Below, in pieces: positions 37,071 through 45,703 of a stretch of 64,000 bases of DNA. How positions within the stretch are numbered: position 1 is the stretch's first letter; every line of letters starts with the position of its first letter. Source of the stretch: Slackia heliotrinireducens DSM 20476 (GTDB taxonomy: Bacteria; Actinomycetota; Coriobacteriia; Coriobacteriales; Eggerthellaceae); contig NC_013165.1 in the NCBI RefSeq assembly GCF_000023885.1, positions 992,001 through 1,056,000 on the forward strand, written 5' to 3'. Under the pieces are notes generated by a model. The model was not told where the DNA came from. It saw only the letters and a program-made list of their open reading frames with translations, and searched no databases. A program made the translations under genes and the position numbers.

Positions 37071-37982
37071 GTGACGCGCAACGCAATCCGGCTGATGGGC
37101 GAGGATTTCGAGGGCGAGGTCCTCGAGAACGAGCCTCTCAGCCGCCACACCACATATCGGATCGGCGGCCCCGCGCGCCTGTATGCGCGGGTCGAGTCGC
37201 TGCATGCCCTCATAGCGTTTTCCGAATACTGTGTCGAGCAGGGGATTCCCTGGTTCGTGCTGGGCCGTGGGAGCAACCTGCTGGTCAGCGACGCGGGGTT
37301 TCCGGGTGCCGTCATAGTGCTCGGCCAGGGCTTTTCCTCCTGTTCCTACGACGATGCGGCCCACGTCTTCACAGCGGGTGCGTCGTGCCCGCTGTCGCGG
37401 GTGGTCCACATGGCCTACGAGCGCGGGCGTGCCGGTATGGAATTCGCGGTGGGTACCCCAGGGAGCGTGGGCGGAGCGCTGCGCATGAACGCTGGAAGCC
37501 GGCACGAATACATCGGAAGCCGGGTCCTTTCAGTCACCTCCTACCGCCCTGGCGAAGGCCTTGTGCGGCATCGGGCTGCGGATATCGAATGGGGATACCG
37601 TGAAAGCACGTTGCCGAATGACGAAATCATGCTTGAATGTGAGCTGTCTTCTTTCGACGGCGATCCAGAGATGATCCGTGCGAGAATGGACAATGCGATG
37701 TCGCTTCGCCGCAAGACCCAGCCGCTCGCCGCACCATCCTGCGGCAGCGTGTTCAAGAATCCGAAGGGTGATTCGGTGGGGCGCCTGATCGAGAACGTCG
37801 GATTGAAGGGTGCGCGCTGTGGTGGAGCCCAGATATCCGACCTGCATGCGAATTTTATCGTGAACTGCGGCGATGCTCGGGCGGATGATGTGCTGACGCT
37901 CATGCATCGCGTACAGGACGCCGTGGCCGAAGCTTACGGCATAGAGCTTGAACCGGAGGTCCGCTTCCTTGGTTTCGCGTAG
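37071..37982 (+). CDS. murB: UDP-N-acetylenolpyruvoylglucosamine reductase
   Basis: 303 residues. FAD-binding motifs TTYRIGGPARLYARV, LGRGSNLLVSDAGF and AVGTPGSVGGALRMNAGS, and the C-terminal SCGSVFKNPKGDSVGRLIE with the active-site Ser region, fit MurB type I. It reduces enolpyruvyl-UDP-GlcNAc to UDP-MurNAc. The GTG start at 37071 has only a weak ribosome site. Confidence 0.95.
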   Translation: MTRNAIRLMGEDFEGEVLENEPLSRHTTYRIGGPARLYARVESLHALIAFSEYCVEQGIPWFVLGRGSNLLVSDAGFPGAVIVLGQGFSSCSYDDAAHVFTAGASCPLSRVVHMAYERGRAGMEFAVGTPGSVGGALRMNAGSRHEYIGSRVLSVTSYRPGEGLVRHRAADIEWGYRESTLPNDEIMLECELSSFDGDPEMIRARMDNAMSLRRKTQPLAAPSCGSVFKNPKGDSVGRLIENVGLKGARCGGAQISDLHANFIVNCGDARADDVLTLMHRVQDAVAEAYGIELEPEVRFLGFA

Positions 37983-38994
37983 GAACTCGACATACGGCCA
38001 GCGCGGCTCGTCCACGTCCACCCGGTCTTCCAGGTCGGGTGCGTCGCGCACGTCCTCGAACCGTCCGGTACGGTCGAGCGCGTCGCGCACCGGCAGCGTC
38101 GGTTCCACCCGCAGGTCTGGGTCTGCCCGGACGCCCCAGCGCACGGGTTCCACCCCTCGGGTGACCTCGGTCCGCGTCGGAGATGTGGCGCGCGAGAACC
38201 GTTCGGTCCGCGCCCAGCGTGCCTACAGGTCCTATCTGTCCCGCGTGATTGCCGTGCTTGCGGTGCTCTTCGCGCTGGCGATCGCCGGGGTGGCGGTGTA
38301 TTCTTCGAACCTCTTCGCTATCGAGGAGGTTACCGTCGAAGGCGTGCAGCACCTCACAGGCGAAGAAATGGCCCAGCTGGCCGCCGTTCCTTCAGGCACC
38401 ACGCTGCTGCGTGTCGACGCGCAGGCCATTGAGGAGAACCTTCTTCGCGACGCATGGATCGAAAGCGTCACGGTCGACCGCGACTTCCCCCATACGTTGA
38501 ACCTGGTTGTTACGGAGCGGCAGGTGGGAGCCACCGTGGTCATCAGCACCGAAGAGGGCGCCTCGTCTGAGCTTTGGGCCATCTCCCAGGACGGCATCTG
38601 GCTGTGCCCCATTCCCGATCCGGATTCCGAGGCGGCCCAGACCATCAGCCCGCAGATCTACAAGGATGCCGAACAGGCGCTCAGAGTGTCCGGCGTCGCA
38701 TACGGCGTGACGCCCGAGGTGGGCACCGTCTGCTCCGACGAGAGCATCAACAATGCCCTCAATATTGTCACCAACATGACCACCGAGCTGAAAGACCAGG
38801 TGAAAGAGGTATCGGCGGAGGCCCCCGAAAGCGCCACGCTCATGCTGGACTCCAATGTCGAAATCGCCTTCGGGGCTGCCGAGGACATCCGCGACAAAGA
38901 GCGCATCTGCCTTCAGATACTCGAGGAGAACCCGGGCAAGGTGGCCTACATCAACGTCCGTGTGGTCTCAAGCCCTACGTGGCGCGCCGCATAG
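37969..38994 (+). CDS. ftsQ: Cell division protein FtsQ/DivIB
   Basis: About 341 residues. A ~90-residue Arg/Ser/Thr-rich cytoplasmic tail, one membrane helix (VIAVLAVLFALAIAGVAVY), then a POTRA domain (LFAIEEVTVEGVQHLTGEE) and an FtsQ domain. A TTG at 37969 is preferred because GGAGG lies 9 bases upstream inside murB; the gene then overlaps murB by 14 bases. It links FtsL/FtsB and the septal synthases. Confidence 0.88.
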   Translation: MVSRRNSTYGQRGSSTSTRSSRSGASRTSSNRPVRSSASRTGSVGSTRRSGSARTPQRTGSTPRVTSVRVGDVARENRSVRAQRAYRSYLSRVIAVLAVLFALAIAGVAVYSSNLFAIEEVTVEGVQHLTGEEMAQLAAVPSGTTLLRVDAQAIEENLLRDAWIESVTVDRDFPHTLNLVVTERQVGATVVISTEEGASSELWAISQDGIWLCPIPDPDSEAAQTISPQIYKDAEQALRVSGVAYGVTPEVGTVCSDESINNALNIVTNMTTELKDQVKEVSAEAPESATLMLDSNVEIAFGAAEDIRDKERICLQILEENPGKVAYINVRVVSSPTWRAA

Positions 38995-39071
38995 CCCTGC
39001 CGATGGGGCAGGTACCTGCAGGTATATATGAATCTTTGGAGCTTAACTGGGACACTTTGCCCTGCTCTCGC

Positions 39072-39099
39072 TTGCATTGTCGTTATCTTCGTGTAAAGT
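39072..39099 (+). promoter_or_regulatory. Promoter of ftsZ
   Basis: TTGCAT (39072-39077) and TAAAGT (39094-39099) with a 16-base spacer, in the 200-base ftsQ-ftsZ gap. A 12-bp palindrome TACCTGCAGGTA lies further upstream. An extra ftsZ promoter is usual. Confidence 0.5.
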
Positions 39100-39194
39100 G
39101 GTTCTGTCACGCATGTTCTTTTGAACGGCATGTCAAAATGCAGTTGAAACAGAGAGAACGCAGCCGAAAAACATAGCACTTCTGGAGGAAGACA

Positions 39195-40334
39195 ATGTCT
39201 AACAATATTGGTTCGGATCGTTTGGCAGTCATCAAGGTCGTCGGTGTCGGCGGCGGCGGCACCAACGCCGTCAACCGCATGGTCGAAGCCGGCATCAAGG
39301 GTGTCGAATTCATCGCCATCAATACCGACCGTCAGGCCCTCAGGCTCTCCAACGCCGACAAGACCATCCACATCGGCGAAGAGCTGACCCGTGGTCTGGG
39401 CGCTGGCGCCAATCCTGAAATCGGCGCACAGGCCGCCGAAGAGTCCCGCGCCGAAATCATCGACGCGCTGGCCGAAGCGGACATGGTCTTCGTCACCGCC
39501 GGTGAAGGCGGCGGCACCGGTACCGGCGCTGCCCCCGTGGTCGCCGAGATCGCCCATGAGGAAATCGGCGCTCTGACCGTCGGCATCGTCACCAAGCCCT
39601 TCGGCTTCGAAGGCCGTCTGCGCCGCAACCAGGCTGAGCAGGGCTGCGATCTGCTTTCCCAGAAGGTCGATACCCTCATCGTCATCCCCAACGACCGCCT
39701 GCTGGAGGTCGTTGACAAGAAGACGTCCATGATCGACGCCTTCCGTCTGGCTGACGACACCCTGCGCCAGGGCATCCAGGGCGTCACCGACCTGATCACC
39801 ATCCCCGGCCTGATCAACCTCGACTTCGCGGACATCCGCACTGTCATGAAGGATGCCGGCACCGCCATGATGGGCATCGGCTTCGGCGTGGGCGAGAATC
39901 GCGCAATCGACGCCGCCACCCAGGCCATCAACTCCAACCTGCTGGAAACCTCCATCCAGGGTGCCAGCCGCGTCCTGTTCTCCATCGCCGGCGGCCCCGA
40001 CCTCACTCTTGCCGAGATCGACGCTGCAGCCCGCGCGCTGGAGTCCGTGGTCTCCGAGGATGCCAACATCATCTACGGCCAGATCGTCGACGAGTCCCTG
40101 GGCGACCAGATCCGCATCACCATCATCGCGACGGGCTTTGCCCGCGGCACTCAGTCCGCTATGGACTTCGACGCTGCTCGCAACGACCTGTTCGCTTCCA
40201 CGGCACCTGCCGCACCGAAGCGCGAGACCTTTACGGCCAACGCAAGCCACCCCACCTCTCCGGTGGCCGCGGCTTCCGCATCGTCCCGCGTGACCGATGA
40301 GGAGTACATTCCCGACTTCCTGCGTCGCCGCTAG
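39195..40334 (+). CDS. ftsZ: Cell division GTPase FtsZ
   Basis: 379 residues. Tubulin-like: [18 protein letters not shown], the GTP-binding [16 protein letters not shown], and the T7-loop region. The short C-terminal linker ends in the conserved tail [11 protein letters not shown], the docking peptide for SepF and other partners. No ftsA is present, so SepF should be its membrane tether. AGGAGGAAG-like sequence precedes the ATG. Confidence 0.99.
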   Translation: MSNNIGSDRLAVIKVVGVGGGGTNAVNRMVEAGIKGVEFIAINTDRQALRLSNADKTIHIGEELTRGLGAGANPEIGAQAAEESRAEIIDALAEADMVFVTAGEGGGTGTGAAPVVAEIAHEEIGALTVGIVTKPFGFEGRLRRNQAEQGCDLLSQKVDTLIVIPNDRLLEVVDKKTSMIDAFRLADDTLRQGIQGVTDLITIPGLINLDFADIRTVMKDAGTAMMGIGFGVGENRAIDAATQAINSNLLETSIQGASRVLFSIAGGPDLTLAEIDAAARALESVVSEDANIIYGQIVDESLGDQIRITIIATGFARGTQSAMDFDAARNDLFASTAPAAPKRETFTANASHPTSPVAAASASSRVTDEEYIPDFLRRR

Positions 40335-40351
40335 GACACTTCCTTACCGGC

Positions 40352-41194
40352 ATGCGCATGCCTGATCGCATACCGCCGTCGACCCTCGAACTGCCCTATC
40401 CGAGCATGTCCGAGGGTCGACGTGTGTCTATTTCCTTTTATACCGACGAGGCCCTGTTCGAAGCCTGTGGCGTTCGCATGGCGTTCACCGAGCGTTTCGG
40501 GGGTGTAAGCGAAGGGCCTTATGAATCGCTTGACCTGGGCACGGCCGCCGCGGGGCTCTGCGATGCGCCTGAGCGAACGGCCGAGAACCGCTCCGTTGCC
40601 GCGCGTGCGTTGGGTGCCCAGGGCATGCCCCTCATCGTGCCGAACCAAGTCCATAAAGACACGGTTGTCGTCTGCGGCGATATCAGCGAGGTGTCGGACG
40701 TGCAGAAGGCGGCAGACGGTGGCGCCGATGCCGTCGTCGTGACGTGTTCCGGTGTGGCGGCAATGCTTCGCTTCGCGGATTGCGTCCCGGTCGTCGTGGT
40801 CTCTCCAACAGGGGCGTTCGCCGTCGTGCACGCAGGTTGGCGAGGCGTCGTGGCCCGCATCGTCGAAAAGGCAATCTGTTCCCTTGCCGAAAAGGATGGA
40901 GCGTCCGTTTTCTCGTACAATGCATATATCGGACCGCATATACGCCCTTGCTGCTTCCAGGTGGGGGAGGATGTAGCCCTTACGTTCTCCCGCGAATTCG
41001 GTGCCGAGGTTGTGGGAGACGACCGCCACGTGGATATGGTCGCGGCCCTCACCCAAAGCATGACGCGCGTAGGGATGAACCCCGACCGCATCGCCGATTT
41101 GGGCGTCTGCACGGTTGAGGACGAGAGGTTCTTCTCGTACCGCCGCTCGGGTGGAGATTGCGGCCGCCACGGAGCCATGGCGTTCCGGATTTAG
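40352..41194 (+). CDS. pgeF: Peptidoglycan editing factor (YfiH/laccase-domain)
   Basis: 280 residues. The metal-binding histidine/cysteine motifs of the family are present: VPNQVHKDTVVV, FADCVPVVVV, and AVVHAGWRGVVARI. Relatives act on UDP-MurNAc intermediates carrying L-Ser in place of L-Ala, or as purine phosphorylases. It lies between ftsZ and yggS as in many Gram-positives. Confidence 0.88.
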   Translation: MRMPDRIPPSTLELPYPSMSEGRRVSISFYTDEALFEACGVRMAFTERFGGVSEGPYESLDLGTAAAGLCDAPERTAENRSVAARALGAQGMPLIVPNQVHKDTVVVCGDISEVSDVQKAADGGADAVVVTCSGVAAMLRFADCVPVVVVSPTGAFAVVHAGWRGVVARIVEKAICSLAEKDGASVFSYNAYIGPHIRPCCFQVGEDVALTFSREFGAEVVGDDRHVDMVAALTQSMTRVGMNPDRIADLGVCTVEDERFFSYRRSGGDCGRHGAMAFRI

Positions 41195-41233
41195 ACCGGC
41201 AGCCTGATTGATCAAAGGATGTGAACTGAGCAT

Positions 41234-41938
41234 ATGACATTGGAATCTAGGTACGGAACCATCAAGGGGCGGGTAGAGTCCGCCTGCGAACAGGCCGGAC
41301 GCCCCGCCGATGCGGTGCGAATCATCGGCGTGTCCAAGACCGTCGGACTCGATTCGGTCGCCGAAGCCACCAAGGCCGGCATCCACGATTTCGGGGAGAA
41401 CCGCCCCGACGAGCTCGTTCGCAAGCATGATGCGTTTCCTGACGAACGTTGGCATTTCATCGGGAACATCCAATCCCGCCAGCTGTCGAACGTGGTCGGC
41501 CGTGCATACCTGATTCACTCCCTGTATCAGGAGTCCCATGCGGCGAAAATAGACCGTCTGGCTGCCGAAAAGGGCATCGTCCAGGACGTTCTCATCGAGG
41601 TGAACGACGGCGAGACCAACAAGCAGGGCGTCGACCCCGACAAGGTAAAGGAAATGGTCGAGTTCTGCGAAGGTCTCGAGCACGTTCGGGTGAAGGGTCT
41701 CATGATCATGGCGCCCATCGGCTCCGCAGAAGAGGCTTCGAAGACCTTCGCCATGCTTGCCCGCGTGCGCGACGAAGTCGTCGAATCCTTCTCGCAACAG
41801 GGGAAAGACGTGCAATTAGGTGAACTTTCAATGGGGATGAGCGATGATTACCTCGAAGCGATTCCCCTTGGAGCTACCATGGTTCGCATAGGACGTGCTA
41901 TATTCAGCGATGAATATGACGCGATTCTTGACAATTAA
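41234..41938 (+). CDS. PLP homeostasis protein (YggS family)
   Basis: 234 residues. A single-domain alanine-racemase-like TIM barrel with the PLP lysine in RIIGVSKTVG, HFIGNIQSRQL and LSMGMSDDYLEAIPLGATMVRIG. The family has no strong enzymatic activity and buffers cellular pyridoxal phosphate. It precedes sepF in the usual order. Confidence 0.93.
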   Translation: MTLESRYGTIKGRVESACEQAGRPADAVRIIGVSKTVGLDSVAEATKAGIHDFGENRPDELVRKHDAFPDERWHFIGNIQSRQLSNVVGRAYLIHSLYQESHAAKIDRLAAEKGIVQDVLIEVNDGETNKQGVDPDKVKEMVEFCEGLEHVRVKGLMIMAPIGSAEEASKTFAMLARVRDEVVESFSQQGKDVQLGELSMGMSDDYLEAIPLGATMVRIGRAIFSDEYDAILDN

Positions 41939-41958
41939 TCGACGAAAGCAGGTTTGCA

Positions 41959-42636
41959 ATGCCATTCCAACTTCCGAGCTTTGATGGACTCAAGGACCGT
42001 ATCGGCATCGGCGGTCAGCAGGAGTCTTCGTCCCGTCGTTCTCGTCGTGCGTATGATGACGAGCCGGAAGACGATTACGGTTATGAGGATTACGGCGAGT
42101 ACGGCTACGATGACGACGCCGACTACGCCCAGGAAGGCTACGTGGCTCCGTCGGCTACAACCTCGTCCATGCCCCGTTTGGTGACCGCTGGCGACATCCG
42201 CGCGCACCGTGCGACGGCCTCCACGGATTCGGACAGCCGCGTCAGCAGCCGCGAGGCGTACCGTTCCTACGGATCTTCCGATACCAGCGGAACCGACAAT
42301 CGCTCCGCAGGCCTGCAGAGCCTGTTCACTCCCTCCGAAGGGTCCGACACCTATGCGGCCCGTCGCATGTCCCGCGTGCTTACGATCGTCGAGCCGAAGA
42401 CCTACGAAGACGCCGAACGCGTGGCCAACGGCCTGAAATCCGGCGACATGGTCGTCCTGGCCCTTCGCGATACCGATGAAACCCTGTCCAAGCGTATCCT
42501 CGACTTTTCCTTCGGCGCGGCCAGCGTTTTGGGCGCCCAAGTCGACTGCGTTGCCAGCCGCGTGTACACGTTGGCTGCCGGCGAGGGCTTGACGGCAGAT
42601 GAAACCACCAGACTTCGCATGCAAGGTTTGATGTAA
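41959..42636 (+). CDS. sepF: Cell division protein SepF
   Basis: 225 residues. A short N-terminal amphipathic stretch (MPFQLPSFDGLKDRIG), an acidic Asp/Tyr-rich linker of about 100 residues, and a C-terminal SepF domain (VEPKTYEDAERVANGLKSGD ... GAQVDCVASRVYTLAA). It tethers FtsZ to the membrane in bacteria without FtsA. Its stop abuts the yggT start. Confidence 0.93.
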   Translation: MPFQLPSFDGLKDRIGIGGQQESSSRRSRRAYDDEPEDDYGYEDYGEYGYDDDADYAQEGYVAPSATTSSMPRLVTAGDIRAHRATASTDSDSRVSSREAYRSYGSSDTSGTDNRSAGLQSLFTPSEGSDTYAARRMSRVLTIVEPKTYEDAERVANGLKSGDMVVLALRDTDETLSKRILDFSFGAASVLGAQVDCVASRVYTLAAGEGLTADETTRLRMQGLM

Positions 42637-42891
42637 ATGCTGAAATATCTGATTGTCCAGCTAGCGAACATCTACACGACGATCCTGTTCGTGTATGTGC
42701 TCATGTCTTGGATTCCCAACAAGCGCGGAATCATCGCTGACATCGACACGGCTCTCGGAAAGCTATGCGACCCGTTCCTGCGTCCTTTCCAGCGCATCAT
42801 CCCGCCCATCGGCGGCATGGTGGATGTGTCACCGATATTTGCCCTGATTGTATTACAATTCGTGGTGCAACTGATTGTCCGCATACTGTAG
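42637..42891 (+). CDS. yggT: YggT-family membrane protein
   Basis: 84 residues with two membrane helices (residues ~5-25 and ~62-82) and the family loop DPFLRPFQRIIPPIGGMVDVSP. YggT proteins accompany sepF in division clusters; their role is poorly defined. It starts immediately after the sepF stop. Confidence 0.9.
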   Translation: MLKYLIVQLANIYTTILFVYVLMSWIPNKRGIIADIDTALGKLCDPFLRPFQRIIPPIGGMVDVSPIFALIVLQFVVQLIVRIL

Positions 42892-42936
42892 CGCCTAGGC
42901 GTATTGCAGATTAAACGAACCAGAAAAGGAGCTCGT

Positions 42937-43800
42937 ATGGCCATCAATTCAATTGAGATTCAGAACAAGACGTTCACCGTCACCCGCAAGGGTTACGACA
43001 TGGACGAAGTCGATGTGTTCCTGGAGCATGTCGGCAAAGAGATCGACGGCCTGAACGCCGAGATCGAGCGTCTGATCGACCAGGTGCAATCTCTGCGCAC
43101 CCAGCTGAACAACGAAGAGGAAATTGATCTGGATGCCGCTTTCGCCGAGCCGGTCATCGCCGATGAATACGTTGAGGAAGAAGAGCCCGAGGCTCCGGCC
43201 CCCGTGTTGACGGAAGACGAGAAAGATGCCCGCATCGCCGAGCTCGAGGCCCAGGTTGCCGCCGAGAAGGCAGATGCCTCCGTCATCGCCGATGCCCTGC
43301 TTACCGCACAGCGTTCCGCCCAGCAGGTCACCGACCGCGCTAACGCCGACGCCCGCAAGATCAAGGCTGACGCCGAGTCCGATGCTGCTGGCATCATCAA
43401 CCGCGCCAATGTCGAGCGTGAGAAGATCGAAGTCGCCATCGCCGACCTCGAGGACACCCATCAGGCCACCTGCGAAGCCTACGCCGCTTCTCTGCGTGCC
43501 TTCGTCGAGGACGCCACCCAGAAGATCGCCGAGATTGACGAGGAGCTCGCGCGCGCCAAGAACAACACCCATGTGCGCTCCCAGGGCAAGGCTCAGCAGC
43601 CCATGCAGGGTCAGGTTCAGCCTCAGCCGATGTACAACGCGGCTGCCACTGCTTATCAGCAGCCGGTAGGCCAGGCTCCTAACGGTGCCGTGAACGCCGT
43701 TCGCCCGACTCCCTATCCGCAGCAGCCTGCTCCCATGGAGAAGGACCTGAGCGGTTACGGCGACGCTTCCGACGCGTTTGATTTGGGTGACATCGACTAA
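42937..43800 (+). CDS. divIVA: DivIVA-family cell pole/septum protein
   Basis: 287 residues. The N-terminal membrane-curvature domain contains TFTVTRKGYDMDEVDVFLEHVGKEID in family form, followed by coiled-coil segments (residues ~35-60 and ~110-215) and a Pro/Gln-rich tail. It recruits growth and division proteins to curved membrane. The ATG at 42937 is chosen for its AAAAGGAG site; an upstream in-frame ATG has none. Confidence 0.92.
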   Translation: MAINSIEIQNKTFTVTRKGYDMDEVDVFLEHVGKEIDGLNAEIERLIDQVQSLRTQLNNEEEIDLDAAFAEPVIADEYVEEEEPEAPAPVLTEDEKDARIAELEAQVAAEKADASVIADALLTAQRSAQQVTDRANADARKIKADAESDAAGIINRANVEREKIEVAIADLEDTHQATCEAYAASLRAFVEDATQKIAEIDEELARAKNNTHVRSQGKAQQPMQGQVQPQPMYNAAATAYQQPVGQAPNGAVNAVRPTPYPQQPAPMEKDLSGYGDASDAFDLGDID

Positions 43801-43819
43801 ACATCCCGATTGCCGCTGT

Positions 43820-43922
43820 GAGGCGCTCTGACGTGCGGACTTGCCCCCTTATTCGATTCTCTGCGCGGCCGTAAGGCCGCTCGGTCGCGAAGCGGGGCAA
43901 TCCGCCTCCGTCAGAGCGCCTC
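43820..43922. repeat. Structured inverted repeat, possible ncRNA or terminator
   Basis: Outer arms GAGGCGCTCTGACG and CGTCAGAGCGCCTC (14 bp, perfect). Inner arms pair GCGGA-TTGCCCC with GGGGCAATCCGC, with one bulged C. Inside is a GCGGCC-GTAA-GGCCGC hairpin (43865-43880) with a GNRA loop on the plus strand. It begins 19 bases after divIVA. It could be a terminator, a small RNA or a repeat element; the rest of gap 43801-44117 holds the rnpB terminator only. Confidence 0.6.
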
Positions 43923-44078
43923 TTGCTGTCTTTGCCTGATCCTTATCCAACTCTTATTGAAACGGCGGGGCACTTTGTCCCGAGGAAGGCCGTCACGCCG
44001 GAGCGCTGTTCCTTTCGGCAAAGCGCGCCTCTTCGCTGGCATGGTCGGGCTCGGGTTCGGTGCTCTTCGTTTTGATTC

Positions 44079-44111
44079 AGAAAAGACGAATGCCACCCTG
44101 ATGGGTGGCAT
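44079..44111 (-). terminator. Terminator of rnpB
   Basis: On the minus strand ATGCCACCC pairs with GGGTGGCAT around a 4-base loop, followed by TCGTCTTTTCT. It lies just downstream of the RNase P RNA. Confidence 0.85.
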
Positions 44112-44117
44112 CATGCC

Positions 44118-44472
44118 TTAGCGGGCCTGTAAGCCGGGTTCTGTCTTTGAAGACGGCCATTTATCTTGAGTACATGTCACCATGCACCTCTAGCAGGCTA
44201 CCCGCACGCACGGAGAGGCTGAACCGTATCGCGTGCCTATTTGCCCTTGCTTCGGATGGGGTTTACCAAGCCATGCCGTTGCCGGCATGCTGGTGCGCTC
44301 TTACCGCACCTTCTCAGCTTTTCTCTTAACCGCTTGCGCGGCCAGTGGGAGTTTCCTTTTCTTCAGCACTTTCCGTCGGGTTTCCCCGCCCGGCCGTTAG
44401 CCGGCATCCCGCCTCTGGAAGCCCGGACTTTCCTCATGGGGGCAAGCCCCACGCGACCGTCCGGCCCGCATA
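44118..44472 (-). ncRNA. rnpB: RNase P RNA, bacterial class A
   Basis: The minus strand shows the conserved GAGGAAAGTCCGGGCTTC near the 5' end and the 3' segment AGAACCCGGCTTACAGGCCC. GCGGGCC (44463-44469) pairs with GGCCCGC (44121-44127) to form P1. A -10 TACAAT lies at 44481-44486. This ribozyme matures tRNA 5' ends. The exact ends are estimated to a few bases. Confidence 0.95.
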
Positions 44473-44557
44473 GCCCGCACATTGTAGCACTAGGGAGGGG
44501 AAGTGGTGTACCATGCAGACGCTGCCGGCGGACCGAAACCACAAGGAGGCTACGAAT

Positions 44558-45199
44558 ATGGACATCGCGAAGACCTGCGCCATCGTGGGTGCCTCGGATT
44601 TCAACGCGGAGCACTTCTTGGCGCACCCGTTCGGTTTCGTCATTGCAGCCGACGGCGGATTGGCCCATTTGGAAGCATGCGGCGCGCATCCCGATATGGC
44701 ATTGGGCGATTTCGATTCGTTGGGCTATGTGCCCGAGCGTCCGGTCGTCGAGCGTCATCCCGTCATGAAGGACGAATCGGACCTGGAGCTTGCCATCGAC
44801 AGGGCGCTTGAGTTCGGATGCGCGGACATCGTGCTGTATGGGGCTCTGGGCGGCCGTGCAGATCACACCTATGCTACGCAGCAGACGATGGTGCACGCCG
44901 TCCGCCATGGGGCAAGGGTTTATGCCGTCGGTGCCGACCATATGGAAACCGTGCTGCATGGCCCCGCAGCTTTGGATTTGCCGGCATGTTCTGCGGAAAC
45001 GTTTTCCGTGTTCGCCGTAAGCGACAGGGTGGAGGGACTTTGCGAGTCGGGCTCGCTGTACGAAACGGACGGCCTCGTTTTGACGAACGACCTGTCGAGG
45101 GGGCTGTCGAACGAGTTCACCGGTTCCCCTGTACGCATAACCCTTGAGTCGGGCGACCTGATCGTATTTCTGCCAGTTCTTCCGTTGGTCGATCTGTAG
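44558..45199 (+). CDS. thiN: Thiamine pyrophosphokinase
   Basis: 213 residues. FVIAADGGLAHLEACGAHPDMALGDFDSLG is the TPK nucleotide/thiamine motif (in parts), with DLELAIDRALEFG and GALGGRADHTYA. It makes thiamine diphosphate, the cofactor of the NifJ and transketolase enzymes also in this window. The ATG at 44558 has AAGGAGG 8 bases upstream; an in-frame ATG at 44513 has none. Confidence 0.9.
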   Translation: MDIAKTCAIVGASDFNAEHFLAHPFGFVIAADGGLAHLEACGAHPDMALGDFDSLGYVPERPVVERHPVMKDESDLELAIDRALEFGCADIVLYGALGGRADHTYATQQTMVHAVRHGARVYAVGADHMETVLHGPAALDLPACSAETFSVFAVSDRVEGLCESGSLYETDGLVLTNDLSRGLSNEFTGSPVRITLESGDLIVFLPVLPLVDL

Positions 45200-45223
45200 G
45201 GATTCACCACCTTCTGGAGCTCA

Positions 45224-45289
45224 GATAGAAATCAGGTTCAGTTCAGGTTCGGTTCAGGAAGAAATCAGGAAGAAATAAGGCTCAGTTCA
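45224..45289 (+). repeat. Six 11-bp tandem repeats
   Basis: Six imperfect units of exactly 11 bases: GATAGAAATCA, GGTTCAGTTCA, GGTTCGGTTCA, GGAAGAAATCA, GGAAGAAATAA, GGCTCAGTTCA. They lie between thiN and the tRNA-Gln promoter, on one helical face. An 11-bp period is known for binding sites of SARP/BTAD regulators; a BTAD gene lies 2 kb downstream. Confidence 0.6.
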
Positions 45290-45296
45290 GACTCGT

Positions 45297-45305
45297 TGTG
45301 GATAA
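45297..45305 (-). promoter_or_regulatory. DnaA box
   Basis: TGTGGATAA is the exact complement of the consensus TTATCCACA. It stands 8 bases after the 11-bp repeats. A single box cannot be an origin; a DnaA regulatory or titration site is possible. Confidence 0.5.
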
Positions 45306-45370
45306 CTTCGGGAGGGGGGAACCTCGATTGTGCCGAAGAGTGGCCGAATTATGAACGATTTGTAGAGCGG

Positions 45371-45399
45371 TTGACAGATGGACATGATGTCGGTAATAT
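45371..45399 (+). promoter_or_regulatory. Promoter of tRNA-Gln/tRNA-Glu
   Basis: TTGACA (45371-45376) and TAATAT (45394-45399) with a 17-base spacer, 36 bases before tRNA-Gln. Confidence 0.75.
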
Positions 45400-45435
45400 T
45401 CTCACTCGCGCTTGACATGCGACTCGCAAACAAAT

Positions 45436-45509
45436 TGGGGTGTCGTCTAATGGCAGGACAGCGGTTTCTGGTGCCGTATGTGAGGGTTCGACTCCTTCCA
45501 CCCCAGCCA
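45436..45509 (+). tRNA. tRNA-Gln (CTG)
   Basis: Acceptor TGGGGTG with CACCCCA, anticodon CTG at 45468-45470, encoded CCA. The weak U1-A72 pair is typical of tRNA-Gln. Confidence 0.96.
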
Positions 45510-45533
45510 TTACCTTAAGCGCGATTGACATAT

Positions 45534-45610
45534 GGCCCGGTCGTCTAGCGGTTTAGGACGCCGCCCTCTCAAGGCGGAGATCGGGGGTTCGAATCCCCTC
45601 CGGGCTACCA
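45534..45610 (+). tRNA. tRNA-Glu (CTC)
   Basis: Acceptor GGCCCGG with CCGGGCT, anticodon stem CCGCC/GGCGG, anticodon CTC at 45568-45570, encoded CCA. Cotranscribed with tRNA-Gln. Confidence 0.96.
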
Positions 45611-45618
45611 CGACTTCC

Positions 45619-45658
45619 GAGGTCGCGAGCTTATTTCGCTCGCGGCTTTTTTATTTTT
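45619..45658 (+). terminator. Terminator after tRNA-Glu
   Basis: CGCGAGC pairs with GCTCGCG around TTATTTC, followed by GCTTTTTTATTTTT. Confidence 0.9.
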
Positions 45659-45703
45659 AGATGGTGTTGCAGGAATCTCCGGGGCGGTGCGGTTCAAGCC
45701 GCA

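Noticed and set aside
43820-43922. SRP (4.5S) RNA
   Set aside because: Size fits, but the conserved GGUCAGG...GGAAGCAGCC core is missing.
45297-45305. Replication origin at the DnaA box
   Set aside because: Only one perfect box, no dnaA/dnaN nearby and no AT-rich unwinding region.
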